Of a stretch of DNA of 64,000 nt, positions 31,310 through 43,563 are shown in pieces; the stretch's first letter is position 1, and every line of letters begins with the position of its first letter. The notes beneath the pieces were generated by a model. It was not told the DNA's origin and searched no databases. It worked only from the letters and a program-made list of their open reading frames with translations. Position numbers and translations under genes: made by a program. Source of the DNA: Euwallacea fornicatus (lineage: Eukaryota > Arthropoda > Insecta > Coleoptera > Curculionidae); contig NC_089559.1 in NCBI RefSeq assembly GCF_040115645.1, positions 4,092,001 to 4,156,000 on the forward strand, in the 5' to 3' direction.

Positions 31310-33951
31310 GAACCACCGGGTAGAGACGTCCTGTTGGCACACAATCTGATAATCCTTAACGAAGGTAAGATTCCTACGTTTGCTAGGAAATCAGGGGAAT
31401 CGATAATCGACGTGACCTTCGGAAACGACTATAGACTAGTAGTTGCTTGTAAGGTGTTTAACTGGAGGGTGATGGAGAACGAGGAAATCCTGAGCGACCA
31501 CAGGGCGATTCGTTTTTGCATCAAGGGGGGAACCGCTAGGGACAACGGAGTAAGACAATATGGTGGGAAACTGTGGAGGCTCACGGCAAATAATGTGACG
31601 ATCTTTGATAAAAACTTAGGTGACCTGTTTCACGCCTACAAAGGGCAGACATGCAAAGAGGTAATGGGGAAAATCGGTTAATATTGTGATCGATACGTTA
31701 AATGCGGTATCTTCCCTGGGCCCGCCGTCTATTGGTGGAACGATGATATAAGGAAGAAAAGAGACCTATGTGTCGCAGCGAGGAGAGATGTTACAAGGGC
31801 AAAAGTGAAACAGTGATAACTGCACCACCACGGGGATGCAATGGCATCAACGAAAATGGTACTAAAGCTTTTAATCAACGTGTAGAAGGGGAGGAAGCGA
31901 GAGCTTAAGAGGCAAATTAGGAAAAGTAAAAACTGAAAATGGAAGGAACTCTGTGTAGACCTGGAGGGGAATGTGTGGGGTAAGGCCTACCAGCTTGCGG
32001 TTAAGAGGTTAAAAATCGGGAAATACAACGTCGTGTCAAAGAAGGTGGCCAAGGAGCAAATAAAACTGTTCTTTCCGGCCGGACCGATCCTCACCACTCT
32101 TGCCAGACCACAAACTCCCGGGGAAAACTGCGGACCGATCCCAGCCATCAGCGAGTCGGAGCTAATTGACGCCCTGGACTCTATAAATCCTAGGAAAGCC
32201 CCCGGTCCGGACGGCATCACGGCGGACATATTTGCTAGGTTAGGGAAGGCGCATGCACAGTTCCTATCTGACATGTATAACTGGTATTTCACGAGGCAAA
32301 TTTTTCCTAGAATCTGGAAGATCTCCAAACTGGTTCTTATCGAAAAACCGAACAAGTCACCCACCTACGTTCCCAAATATAGACCGATATGCTTGATCGA
32401 TGTGGCGGGAAAGGTGTATGAAAGACTAATCTGTAAAAGGCTAAATGTGGAAATCGATCAGGCGCATGTGCTTTCCGACACACAATTCGGTTTTCGAAAA
32501 AATCGATCGACGATCAATGCTATGAGGGAAATTACCAAGATTACCGACGACATCCAGAGCACATCGTATAAAAACAGGAGTTTCTGCGTGATGGTGTGCT
32601 TCGATATCACCAACGCGTTTAATTGTGCGCCGTGGGGTGGTATATTACGGGTGCTAAAAAGGAAGATCAGTCCGTATCTGTATAATCTGATCGACTCTTA
32701 CCTTACGGACAGGATGGTGGTAGTTGGTGGAACCGACGTCCCCCCGTTCAACATGCGGTGTGGCGTTCCGCAGGGTTCGGTGCAAGGGCCGATCCTGTGG
32801 AACATATTCTATGACGAGGTGCTGGAGCTGTACGAGGGCTCGACCGACGTCAGGCTGATAGCGTACGCGGATGACCTCTCAGTAATCGTTTGCGGAAAAA
32901 CTAGGGAGACCCTCGAAAGAAGAACGGTCTTGGCTGTACGACGCGTCATTGTCAAACTTGGAGAAATGGGACTGGCTGTTTCGAAGACCAAGACCGAGAT
33001 GATCATGATATCGGGGAGGAGAAAAATAAGGAACTTTCGAGTGAAAATCGACGATGAACTGTTAGAAAGCAACGAACTCGTTAAATACTTGGGTGTGCAC
33101 TATGGCCGAGATTGTAACTTCGGCAAGTACATACAGACGGTCACCGAGAGGGCCGGCAAAGTGGTGAACGCGCTGGGCAGGATCATGCCTAAAATGGGAG
33201 GATGCACGACGGTCAAGAGGAAGATCCTGGCCATGATGGGCACGCCGGTAGTACTATACGCTACCGCGGTGTGGGGACACTACACATCCAAACGAGTGCA
33301 TCAGTGCAAGCTTAAGATAGACTAAACAGGAAACTCTCCACATTGGTAATATGCGGGTATAGAACGATCTCGACGACAGCCGCTCAAGTGCTCGGGGGCA
33401 TGCCCTCTCTGGACTTGTTAGTGTGGGAGAGATCCCAGCTGCAGGGGAATATACGGGAAGGAAGGGACGACAAACAGCGGCAACAACAAGTTCACCGTCT
33501 CGTACGCGAAGAACTCCTTAGGTGATGGCAAGTACGATGGGCCGAATATGATGGCCATGCCAAAATATTCCTCTACAACGTCGACAAGTGGCGAGAAAGG
33601 CGGTACGGAACCCACAACTATTACATAACGCAAGTTATGAACGAGCACGGAGTGTTCGGAACATACCACAAAAGGATCGGCAAGGCACATACAGACGCCT
33701 GCTGGTTTTGTGGAGCCAAGGACACTCCGTCACATACGATTTTCGAGTGTCCCAAGTTCATAGGGCATAGAAGAAAGGCAGAGGACGTGTGCGGCACCCG
33801 AATCTGGGCCGACAACGTGGCTAGGCTATTGCTGGAGGACGACGTCTACTGGAACGCGATCACGCGTATGCTGGAGGCGATCATGCATGAGAAGTGCCTG
33901 TTCGAGAGGACAATTGGAATTCGTTCCCCCACTTCTGGCGAAGCTACTTAA
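31310..33951 (+). pseudogene. R1-type endonuclease-RT, several breaks
   Basis: Endonuclease tail 31315-31680 (GRDVLLAHNLIILNEG, SIIDVTFGNDYR, ILSDHRAIRF). A broken linker follows to 31970. RT is uninterrupted from 31973 to 33325: RKAPGPDGITADIF, YRPICLIDVAGKVYERL, TQFGFRKNRST, CFDITNAFN, CGVPQGSVQGPILW and catalytic YADDLSVI. A stop near 33323 precedes further breaks, and a C-terminal CCHC knuckle (CWFCGAKDTPSHTIFEC) lies at 33700-33751. No RNase H, as expected for R1. Confidence 0.85.
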
Positions 33952-34192
33952 AAAAGGTCCGAAGTTCAACCGATAATAAAGCTTCCTCGCCCCGCATTCG
34001 AAGGAATGCACTTGAGACGGTGCCGGATGGGACTTAGAACGAAGAAGGGGAGTTTTTAGTGGGTAGGCGCTCCCCTTCGACTCCCTCCTTTCATCAGGGG
34101 GGAGGAGGAGAGATGAATTCCACATAACCCGGTCGCCAGACCACCAGGCCGGGTACCTTTGGAAGGTTTTTCTCCCCTGGAACAAAAAAAAA
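31310..34192 (+). mobile_element. R1-clade non-LTR retrotransposon, 5' truncated
   Basis: ORF2 C-terminal half of the endonuclease, RT and a C-terminal zinc knuckle, followed by a 3' UTR (33955-34183) and an A-run at about 34184-34192. The 3' UTR shares TTTTAGTGGGTAGGCG, CCACATAACCCGGTCG and GCCGGGTACCTT with two other elements in the window. There is no rDNA around it, so unlike true R1 it is not at the 28S site. Confidence 0.85.
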
Positions 34193-34559
34193 GGTAGGGA
34201 CATGCTACTCTCCGAAGTCGTTATTCACAAGTCTGGTACTTAATATTGAAAATAGTGACCATTAAGCGGGTACTTTTACGACGCACTTTTATTGGGATAT
34301 TTCCGATATGCTTTCTTAACGGTTCGTAATGATACCCCAACTTTGAGTGCCGCAAAGCGTATTTTCCCGCACTAAACGACCTTTTCAAGGGTTCACATGG
34401 TACTATTATAGGACGATGTTGGAAAATGGAAGTTGCTGTACAGGGGCGTAAGTCCCTACTCTTTAAAATCCTTAAATTTTAATCCTCACCCGTAGGTAAC
34501 GGGAAAACTTTGGACACCGTTCTCTTTGATGTTGTACCGTTTGGCAAATGCACTGTAAT
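34193..34559. other. unassigned, perhaps degraded BEL pol
   Basis: Between the R1 A-tail and the last readable BEL protease/pol residues on the minus strand. No firm motif. Confidence 0.35.
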
Positions 34560-35320
34560 TATACGTATCACGTTGTCCCCTCTCTTTGTGAAGTAGTACA
34601 ACTTGGACTAAGTACTATTGAAGTGAGAGCAGGTTTTCTTCAACTAGCAGCACCAACGATCCAATTGCTATGGATTTATCAATCAACTTTTTCCGTTTGC
34701 TTTAAATTTGGAGACTTGTTAGGTAATTTTTGGTTCAGTTATTCCAAAATTGTTGTTGTTGCATCTATTGTATTCGTTCATACCGAGACAACTAACACAT
34801 GGAATTATCTCTTTGGTTTTGGATTGGGGTTTTATGAGTTCTTGGGACATGAGACAGTAGTAAACATCAGCTCCCTTCAACAAATCGATTTCGAAAAGGA
34901 GGAAGAACTCTGGATCAGCTAACTGTGCGAAGACGTCATGGGAGATATTGAGCTTATCTTAATTTTGATTTGAGGACGCGGCATAGTTATTGCTTCCAAA
35001 ATCAAACGCGTGACGCTTGCTCGAGATCCTCGATTAATTCTCGAGTGGATGGTCATGTCTACCGAAGTGTGAGAGATGGCGGCATGTTGGAAGATGCCCG
35101 TGATGTTGACTTTTTTGGCGGTGGGTTTAAGATCAAGTGCGGCAACAAGTTGTTGTGTGATGAAGGAATATTGCGATCCGGTATCGAGAAGAGCCCTTGC
35201 AATTATGGGAACACCCTGAATACTATATACTTTTACCATGTCCGTGCTAAGCAAAATAAAGGGGTTGTGTGGTTTCCCCTCTGAAAGGGTGGAGACAGTT
35301 TGCTTCATCATTCGGCGCAC
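34560..35320 (-). pseudogene. BEL aspartic protease and start of pol
   Basis: The open frame 35320-34919 contains the retropepsin motif ARALLDTGSQYSFIT near its middle, with a downstream flap-like region. The frame then breaks and the trace continues (LADPEFF, KGADVYYCLM, and a degraded LGWIIGG-like stretch near 34640). The RT that should follow is absent. Confidence 0.75.
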
Positions 35321-35372
35321 TGCGATTGCTTTTGCTATTTTGGAAAGAAGATTGAGTTGAATGCCTGCGACT

Positions 35373-37261
35373 TCACAATATTTGAGATCTGTGTTCCCTT
35401 ATGCCAATACGTGCTGAGTCCTGGGTATTTTCAATATTTAATTGACGTAGTAGATCACCATGAATCAGAGAGTGGTATAGTCGATTACCTTCCCAACAGC
35501 GTTTGGTGGACGAGCTGTTGGTAACTAGATGTTTGCTGCCAATATAGTTGTTGCACAACCTCTTGGAGTTTACGAGAGAGCATCTATCTGCGTTGGACAG
35601 CGCTATGAACTTTTTGTACGAGTAAATTCTGTGCCCCGTTTCTTCGCAGCAAGTACAGAGGGGAGGTGATTTCAATGGGGTGAGGAACTGGCGAGTCGTT
35701 CTTTCATACCATTTGCGTGCAGAATTATGCCGGATTTCATTCCCGAATGAGGTTCGGAACTTGATAAACTCTGAAGGATGGTACATCTTCTTTCGAGAAA
35801 CTCGAACAGGTCATTGATTGTGGGAAGTTTAGTCAAATCTATTTCCTGCTCGAACGCACGACTGGAACCGAAATCTAGCTTCTGTTGCAAATGGTAAACG
35901 AGAACCAGATTTTCTCGCTGATCCGTGGTAATTTTCAGATTCTTGAATGCTTCTGATGTTCCCTTGAAATGGGTTACCAATTTTCTTAGCTCTCGTGCAA
36001 TACATTTCTTTAATACGGGTGTAGAGAACAAGGCATATAGACACGAATTATCTATGGTATTTGAGTGGGATATTCATAGCGCTGCTTGAGAATAGCATAA
36101 GCGTTTGCAATGTTGTCTTTTGTAACCTCTAGAGAATCAATCAGTTACAGAGGCTCGTCCCTTACGAATGATTTCAAATAAAAGAGTTTTTGCACGTTTG
36201 TGAGTGAAGCGTTGTTGGTTACAAGCGCTTGAAACAAGTCCGAAAAGTATATCCACTCAGTGAAGTCCCCTTTAAAGATGGGGATAGAGATTTCTGGTAA
36301 TCGAGTATCGGTGTGTTGGTTTGTTCTGTGCGGAGCTGAAACTTCCGTCCGCAAATTGGATAGTGAACACCGAACTGACTGACTTTGTTAAGCTCGCTCG
36401 ATGCACGTCTCAATTTGCGCTAAAATGTGAAGAAACTTGTCTTCCCACTCAAACCTATCTTCGGTGTCAACAATAGTGTAGGATTCGCTAGTCAGAACGC
36501 TTAATTTTCCAAACAATCAATCCTGTCTGATCAAGTCGAGATGCACGCAGGGAAAATCTGTGTGTTAGATTAGATAGTTTTAGTTAGAGTAGAATAGGAA
36601 GAACGGGGGGGAATAAAAGGTGACGTACCCTGATGTTACGCCCATGCGTACCGTACCTGCGGTCGGAGTGATTCTCGCATGTTGCTGGGTTCTCCCAGTA
36701 ATATCCTAGAATTCAGGTCACGGAAAAAACCCAAAAGGCAAACATCTCTTTGTTTGAATCAAGGAATAAGGGCTCGAACAAAGAATGGTTCGTGGTGCTG
36801 GCTCGCAGCAGCCAGATGTGGTAACGGTCGCCAGCCTCTACTTCGGGTACGACACTGTTTCATTACCCCCAAGGGGGGCACTTAAGATTAGAACAAGGAG
36901 GATCTCTCTCTGGTCGGGAACGGTGCCGAGTGAACAGTAAACTAAGTAACGCGAGTGTTTTCTTTCATCTAATTAAGTTACCATTTAAGCCTTTAATTGT
37001 TACCTATCCGAATTGCAAATAAACACCCTAGACAACAAAAAGAAAAGCCTACAATAGCATCATCTTCAATCGTAAGATCCTCAATTGCATCCTAAACTGT
37101 CATATATCACTCAAACATGTCTTTTATTCTGTCCGTGCGGACTTTGAAGGGAGCAATATCGCTTTCGAAATGTTTATGTTCTTCCACCCAATTGAGAATC
37201 CGGGTAATTGATGCCTTAGCAGTTGTATGCTGTTTTATGAGTGTTGTGTAAGACATCGTCG
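35373..37261 (-). pseudogene. BEL gag, split by a gypsy solo LTR
   Basis: Starts MSYTTLIKQHTTAKASITRI at 37261. The reading resumes left of the LTR (VDTEDRFEWEDKFLHILAQIE), then shows the BEL gag core LPEISIPIFKGDFTEWIYFSD and NVQKLFYLKSF (36145-36330). A Cys-rich region follows (CTCCEETGHRIY, ADRCSLVNSKRLCNN). Several frameshifts and stops. It would form the particle shell. Confidence 0.75.
36477..37053 (+). mobile_element. solo LTR of the gypsy family at 14093-19246, opposite orientation
   Basis: On the minus strand it reads TGTAGGCTTTTC...CCTACA and follows the gypsy LTR along most of its length, with clear divergence. A perfect 4-bp duplication (ATAG at 36473-36476 and 37054-37057) marks the insertion in BEL gag. 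Rejoining the flanks restores a continuous gag reading. It is a remnant of LTR-LTR recombination. Confidence 0.88.
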
Positions 37262-37545
37262 TGAAATATAAATAGAATACACTAAGAGTTGTTAAATGAA
37301 TTAAGCTCACCAGGTGGGTTCTACTTATACTGATATCCCTGAGAGGGTGGCCACGTTTTCTACACTGCACACAGCTTCCCTTGAGGGGCACTGTCCTGTG
37401 GTGCACTAATACACTGAGCACTACACTAGCATAAATACTTGGATGGCGTGAAGATGATTGGTGTTTGACTAATGAGGGATATTTTATGCGTTAACAGCAC
37501 AAGCTCGGTGGAGCACTTGAGATTTGAAGCTTTGGATTTCTGAGA

Positions 37546-37564
37546 TATCCGGCTCGAAGGACCA
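37546..37564 (-). promoter_or_regulatory. BEL primer binding site
   Basis: TGGTCCTTCGAGCCGGAT on the minus strand, two or three bases from the inferred LTR end. This string is familiar from BEL-type retrotransposons. It would bind a host tRNA 3' end to prime minus-strand DNA synthesis. Confidence 0.65.
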
Positions 37565-37566
37565 AA

Positions 37567-38066
37567 TGTTTCGGCCAGGGGCTTCTTGAGTTCCTGTCTA
37601 ACAATAGTGACTGCCTTACTAGGCACCCACAGAGGAATCCAAATACGCTAGCGAGGTTTCGTAATTGAGTCGATGGACCAAACGGGCTACTGTCATATAA
37701 CAATGGGGTTCCAAAGGTTCGAGGGAGTATAGAAACTTTGTTACACGAATCACACTAAATTTAATCACAAACTAATTGAAATACAGGATTAAGTGGTGAT
37801 TAAACTATTGACAATAATGCCCGCGTATAGATTTCTATTGCGACGAGAGCGTGAGAAGTTTGTAAAGTTTGGTGGTCTAACTTATGAAATTGAGAGAGGA
37901 GAGAAGTTGCTGTTAACGCGACGAGGTGAGAAACGGTTCTGTTCTTTGGTCCAAGAGGAGTGGTGCTCCGTCCCGAAAAATGCAGGTCTCCAAGTCTAGT
38001 TGTTTCCCACGATTTCGTGGGAAAATCACCACCTCGATATTTTCACATCATTGTTTTATCGCTAAC
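37567..38066 (-). repeat. probable LTR of the adjoining BEL element(s)
   Basis: The minus-strand primer binding site starts right beside 37567, so the sequence to the right should be the 5' LTR, ending GGCCGAAACA. Its other border is uncertain; a TGTTAGCG at about 38059-38066 is one candidate. No second copy was found in the window to confirm it. Confidence 0.4.
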
Positions 38067-38263
38067 ACACTCTCTTTTTTGTTCACTTGCAAGTTTGTTG
38101 CGACATTCCATCCTAATTTACTGCGGCCCTTTATCTATTTTACGATTTGCACTTCATAAATCAGGGTGGAAATAAAACAGATGAAAGGTGATTAGCGCGG
38201 TGCCCATGGTTTGGCACTTAATGGTATGTCGAGTTTTGGGTTTTGTTTTCTATCTATTGTTAT

Positions 38264-40362
38264 TTATTGTCCAGATGTTAGGGCATTGCGTGAGAGCGAT
38301 GTATATGTTGAGGCTTCTCCAACAGTACCCATTAGCTTGCCTAATAAGTGAGCAGCTAATAGTTCGAGTTGAGATAGTGTCAGCTTTTTAACTGGAGCTA
38401 CTCGTGATTTCCCAGTTAGAAGTCGAAGATTGTGATTGTCGAAGCCGTCTACCAATCCTACATAGATACAAGCCCCGTAGGCCTTTTATGAGCTGTCGCT
38501 AAAGCCAAATAATGTTATCCCAATCGCGTTACCTAATATCACGTGTCTGTCTACCTTGCATTCATTTAGACATTCTAGCTGAGCCGCGAAGTCCTGCCAG
38601 AGTTGCTTAAATTCATTGGGAGCCTCGTGGTCCTAATCAAATTGCAATTTACATGGTAATTGAATAATTAGTTTGTCTCCAATCAATGTTGATCCGATCA
38701 ATCCAAAAGGGTTAAAGATCTGAGAAATAGTTGAAAAAATTGTCCTCTATTATGCGAGTAGCATAGTGTTTAACCTTAATGCTATACTTCAGAATATCTC
38801 GTTCGGGATCCCAAGAAATTCCCAAAGTTTTCAATTCCTTTTCGTTATGTGAAAAAATGAAGCTGTCAAGATTTTCGTTACCATTTGACTTTAAAATTTT
38901 CTTTAATACCGTTCCACTATTCGAAGCTCATGTCCTTAGTTTAAAATTGGCTTAGTTCATTATTACTATAAGTTCTTTGTAAATATCTCATGTCTCTGCT
39001 TCCAAATTCACGCTAACTAATAAGTTGTCCGTACAGAATGAATATCTTATTTTCGTCCTTCGATCATATGTGCTCATGTTTTGCTCTGCTAATTCTACAA
39101 ATTAGCTCGTGGCCAAATAGCCAAATAGCTCGTGGCTTGAAAGGGCGCACTCGATGTGCCACATATCATTGTTTTGAGTTTATAAACATGGACAAGATCC
39201 TCACCATTTGATCGCCATAAAATTTTTTGGAATTCTCGTTCGTTTTTCTCAATTGTTATGCATCTATACATCATCTTAATGTCTGCGCTTAAAATTGTTT
39301 TTCGAAAATGTAAACGTAACAATATGATAAACAGTTTGTCCTGTATGATCGGATCTATCATTAAGATGTTATTTAACGAGATCCCCGTGTTAATTTTTTC
39401 AACTCGCATGAAACTACGTGGCACTTTGTGGTGATTGAGTTTTTTACCACTGCCCTGTGTAATAGAAAATAGCTCTTGCTGGACATAGAGTTGTCATTTT
39501 CGATTGATTCCTGTCGCGTCATGTGACCTAAAGCTTTGCACTCGGCCATAAAGTCTACATATTGTTTCTTTAGTTCCTCGTTTTTCGTAAACTTTTTCTC
39601 CAGATACATTAATTGTTTTATCGTTACGGTCTTTGAATCTCCGAGACTTAAGTTTGCATCATGCTTAAAGGCATATCTATCAATAAAGTTGCTACCTTCG
39701 TCGCAGGTCGTGAATTGCATAAAGTATTATTCACAGTAGGATTCCTTTTTCGATAAAAATTTCGATTTATCAAATTATTCAACGTGCCAGAATTTGGTTA
39801 GCGTGTCAATTTAACATTTTATTCAATACTCGCGTTGCTAAGTTGCATACCGTTTTTTGAATACGCGATTTAAAAATTTCTAAATTTCCTGATATCAACC
39901 AACCTAAGGAAGTTTTTTGTAATATCGGCAACTTATTTCCTAATCCTACTTTGACCGAGGCCAATAAGTCATAAAATATGGCTACCCTTAACAAAACATA
40001 AATTTTTTCATTAAATTTTTCATCGGCTAAATTGATATAGATTGGAATCTTCAGCAACGATTTAGGGAATTTAAACAAAGATAGACTTTCGGTAAGGGTT
40101 GGCAAAATTAAACATGTTAAATTAGCCTCAAAATTATTGCATTTCGATATGTTTTTAGTACAAGTTTGTCCGTTAATTTTCGTCAGGACTGGACTGGTGC
40201 CTGATAAGGTAATTTGGATCTTTTTGCAACCTACATTTAACTTTTTGCACAGACTCTCGCTTATTAAATTTGATTGGTTTCCAGAATCCAGTAGCGCATT
40301 ACTCCTATGCCAATTTCCTCTTCATCAATAATCAAAATGGTAGTGGTGGATAACAATACTTC
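38264..40362 (-). pseudogene. BEL protease-RT-RNase H remains
   Basis: Pieces in order: YINLADEKFN and LLASVKVGLGNKLPILQKTSLGWLISG (39806-40105, protease end and pol linker); SKTVTIKQLMYLEKKF (39373-39720); RT block SLNNILMIDPIIQDKLF, ILSADIKMMYR, QKILWR and GTSSAPFQATSYL (39095-39424); then after a broken thumb, GKSRVAPVKKLTLSQLELLAAHLLG (38264-38455, the RNase H entry). The YVDD box is not clearly preserved. Multiple frameshifts. Confidence 0.78.
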
Positions 40363-40721
40363 ATTTCTTTCCAAACTTTTTTTTTTGCGAGGAGGGGGAA
40401 TCTTCTTAAGACACCTGGCCTGGTCCACGACCGGGTAGTGTGGGATTCGACCGACCATTATGTCGCCGGCCTACCCACTAAACCCACCTCCCCTCTTCTG
40501 CCCCAGGACTACCTTGCGGCATTACGTCAGGGCTTCCTGGCTACCTCAGACTAGGTACGGACGCGACCCTGTACCTCACTCTTCTTCCTTTCATTATCCT
40601 TTGCAATCTTTGCTCTCAAGATTTTCTCTATCAGGCCCTCAAACGCCACCCACTTACTCTCACTTTCCACTAGTTCATTCCCTATCGTGTTTTGGTTCAG
40701 GTCGAGTCCCCTCCCCTTCGC

Positions 40722-43530
40722 CTACGCATGATAGCCCTTCCACTCTGGACGCGCCCACAGCGCATGCTCCGGTGTGTCCTCCTTTTCGTCACAGAACCAA
40801 CATTCACCACTTCTTTCCACTCGTATCCGCTTTAGACATTTATCGAACACGCCGTGTCCGGTAGGCATCTGAGCCAACATATATCTAATCTTCGTCCATT
40901 TACATCCGGGGTATGAAGGTCTTGGCCCAACCCTCATATTTCCCCCAATCCTCCTCCCATTCTCTCATTACCCATTCCTTTACGCCATCTCGCCCTTCCC
41001 ACAACATGCTTCTTTCCTTCACTCTTATCCGTACCGGAGGAATTTTGGCCAATGCTAGCACCGCAGCGGTCGGAGCCGTTCTGTAGGCAGTGGCCACCCT
41101 GAGAGTGAGCAAACGATTTGCCCTCTCCAGTGTAGCCGTGTACCTTCCGTACATCAGCTCCGTTTGCCAAACGGAAGCCACGTACAGTAGGACCGACGAT
41201 GCCGCCAACATCATCATCCTCCTTCTTTCATACCCAAGTTCACTCGCTCTAGGCAAGATGTCTTCGAGCTTCCCAATCACTTTCCCTACCTTTTCAGCTG
41301 TTCGACGTACGTGCTCAACAAAGCGAGCATTTCTGCCAAACCACACTCCCAGGTACTTCAAGCACTCCTTCGTCTCGTACGAGACGTCGTCCACTCTCAG
41401 ACTCATATTCCTTATTTTCCTCTGCCCGGTCAGGAGCACCATTTCAGTTTTATCCATAGCCATGCTAAGCCCCATGCGCTCGAACGCATCAGCGACCAGT
41501 TCCATGGCCCACCTAGTCCTCGTCTCTAGGGTTACCCCGTCTCCCGCCGAGATCACCAACGCGAAGTCGTCCGCGTAGGCCACCGGGATGACCCCTCGCG
41601 GATATCCAACCGTCAGTATCCCGTCGTAGTAGAGGTTCCACAAGACGGGACACAGGACGGACCCCTGAGGAACTCCACGCGATGGCTCTCGGACTCCCCC
41701 GTCAGGCAATACCAAAACCCGATTTTGCAGGTACGACTGAACAATGTTCAAGAGGTACCCGCTCACCCGGGATCTCCTCATCACATCGATAATTAGATCC
41801 TAGGGCGCCGTATTGAAGGCGTTCTTTACATCAATTGATACCATGACGCAGAAGCCCGCGTGTGTGTAACTTTTTCCCCTGATCCCCTCCACTATCTGCA
41901 TGACAGCCCGCATGACGTCTAAGGTACTCCTACCCTTGACGAATCCATACTGACTCTCACTCACCATACTTAAAGCAGTGGCTTCTTCCAGCAATCTGGT
42001 TTTGACCACCTTTTCTGCCACCTTTCCGAATCCGTCCAACTAGGCATATGGGCCGGTACGATGCCTCTGCCCCGGGATCCCGTTTCGGTTTCTCCTCCAG
42101 CGCCAGTCGAGTCCTCTTCCAGACTTTAGGGTACTCGCCCGAAGTCATAATGCGATTTACGCAACCCACCATACCCTGGGGCACTGCCACAAAATATAGC
42201 TTCAAGACCTCGTTCGTTAATCCGTCCAGTCCCGGAGCCTTGCGGCTCTTGAGACTCCCGACGTCCTGACGGATTTCCTCCACCGTGACCCACAGAACGT
42301 CATTCGGCCCTACTTGCACTTTTTCCCATACAACCCGAGGATTCACCGGAAATAGCGTGTTCACCTGCTTGCGCATTTCTGCCACCGGCAGGGGACCATT
42401 GCTCAGTCGGCCATGTTTCCCAGTTACTATATTGTAACCGAGCCCCCAGACGTCCGTCTCCAGCTCCGCGCACACTTGCTTCCACGCGTCCCTCTTTGCA
42501 TACTTTATGGATTCCTTGAGGGCTTTTCGCTCTCTCTTATACACCTCTTCTGCATCCGTTACATTCATCCTGCTTCTACCCCTTTCTCTCCACCATCTTC
42601 TTCTCGCCCTTATACACGCTCTTCTCCTTTCAGCGATCTCCTCACTCTACCAGTACACTGCCCTTTTCACCTTTCCACTCCTCCCTTCACGCTTCCTCAA
42701 ACATTCGTCACAGGCCCCGCTTATCTCCCGAACTATTTCTTCGGGAGGTAAGCGACACCCAGACCTTCTCTCTCATTCACGTACCGGTTCAGTTTCTCTA
42801 ATCCTTTCGCACTCATCATCTATCCACCCTTTACAACCCTTTCACCCCTGTCCTCAGGTATACCCCCCCCTCGCACTACACGATAGGAGATATACCTGTG
42901 GCCACTTCCACTTTCCATATCCACTTCAACTCTCCAGTTTCGCACCCAGTCACTCACAAACGCCCCCGTCATGGTAACGTCAATCAGTGACCTGCCGTTA
43001 CGGTTCCCGAACGTCCACTCATCCCCGATGTTGTTGGGGACGAGCTCGGCCGCGTCCAGGAACTCCTCCAGGACCCGTCCGTACGCATTCACCGTTCCAG
43101 AGCCGAACCGCTCACTCTTGGCATTCAGGTCCCCAGCAATGAGGACCTTCCTGCCGTTACGCTCCCTAACGCACCCCCCTAACCAATCGAGCCACGTCAT
43201 AAACTCGGCGGTGCTCTTGATCGGCGAAAAGTACGCGGAGACGAGAGTGATGTCCTCCAGCTCCCTAACGATGAACCCTCGATCTCGGTATAACGACTCC
43301 ATCACCACCTCCGGCGCAAGTCAGATAAATACGTCGTCGCACTTGTCCCGAATGAGTTCCCTTCTGGCCACGCACGGCTCTTACCCGAGCACCACTTGGA
43401 TACCTTACTCCCGGATTACCTGGAACATGAGGTCTATCGCGAGACGGCCCCTGTCCAGGTTGACCTGCAGGCACCCCAGTCCTCTGCTCAACACCATGTT
43501 CCCAGTTATGCCCCACATTCACTCACACAC
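40722..43530 (-). pseudogene. R1-type ORF2 endonuclease-RT, few breaks
   Basis: Endonuclease 43530-42820 (LVSAYFSPIKSTAEF, VLIAGDLNAKSERFG, GNRNGRSLIDVT). RT 42568-41200: SRKAPGLDGLTNEV, SYRPICLVG, SQYGFVKGRSTLDV, SIDVKNAFNTAP, then TAG at 41800-41802, RGVPQGSVLCPVLW and catalytic YADDFALVI. The C-terminal CCHC knuckle (CWFCDEKEDTPEHALW) is near 40770-40810, its last Cys apparently lost. Breaks near 43380, 42810-42570, 42000 and 40930. No RNase H. Confidence 0.85.
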
Positions 43531-43563
43531 CCAACATTCAGGCACACTCACCCGTGTCCCCAC

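Larger units (their letters stand above)
34560..37567 (-). mobile_element. BEL/Pao internal region: leader, gag and protease only
   Basis: On the minus strand: a primer binding site (TGGTCCTTCGAGCCGGAT at about 37546-37564), a short leader, gag and aspartic protease, then loss of the rest of pol. A gypsy solo LTR (36477-37053) interrupts gag. Heavily mutated. Confidence 0.75.

Noticed and set aside
34548..34922. A 124-codon plus-strand ORF rich in aromatic residues, looking like a membrane protein.
   Set aside because: It overlaps the minus-strand BEL protease/pol trace and has no homologous pattern of its own.
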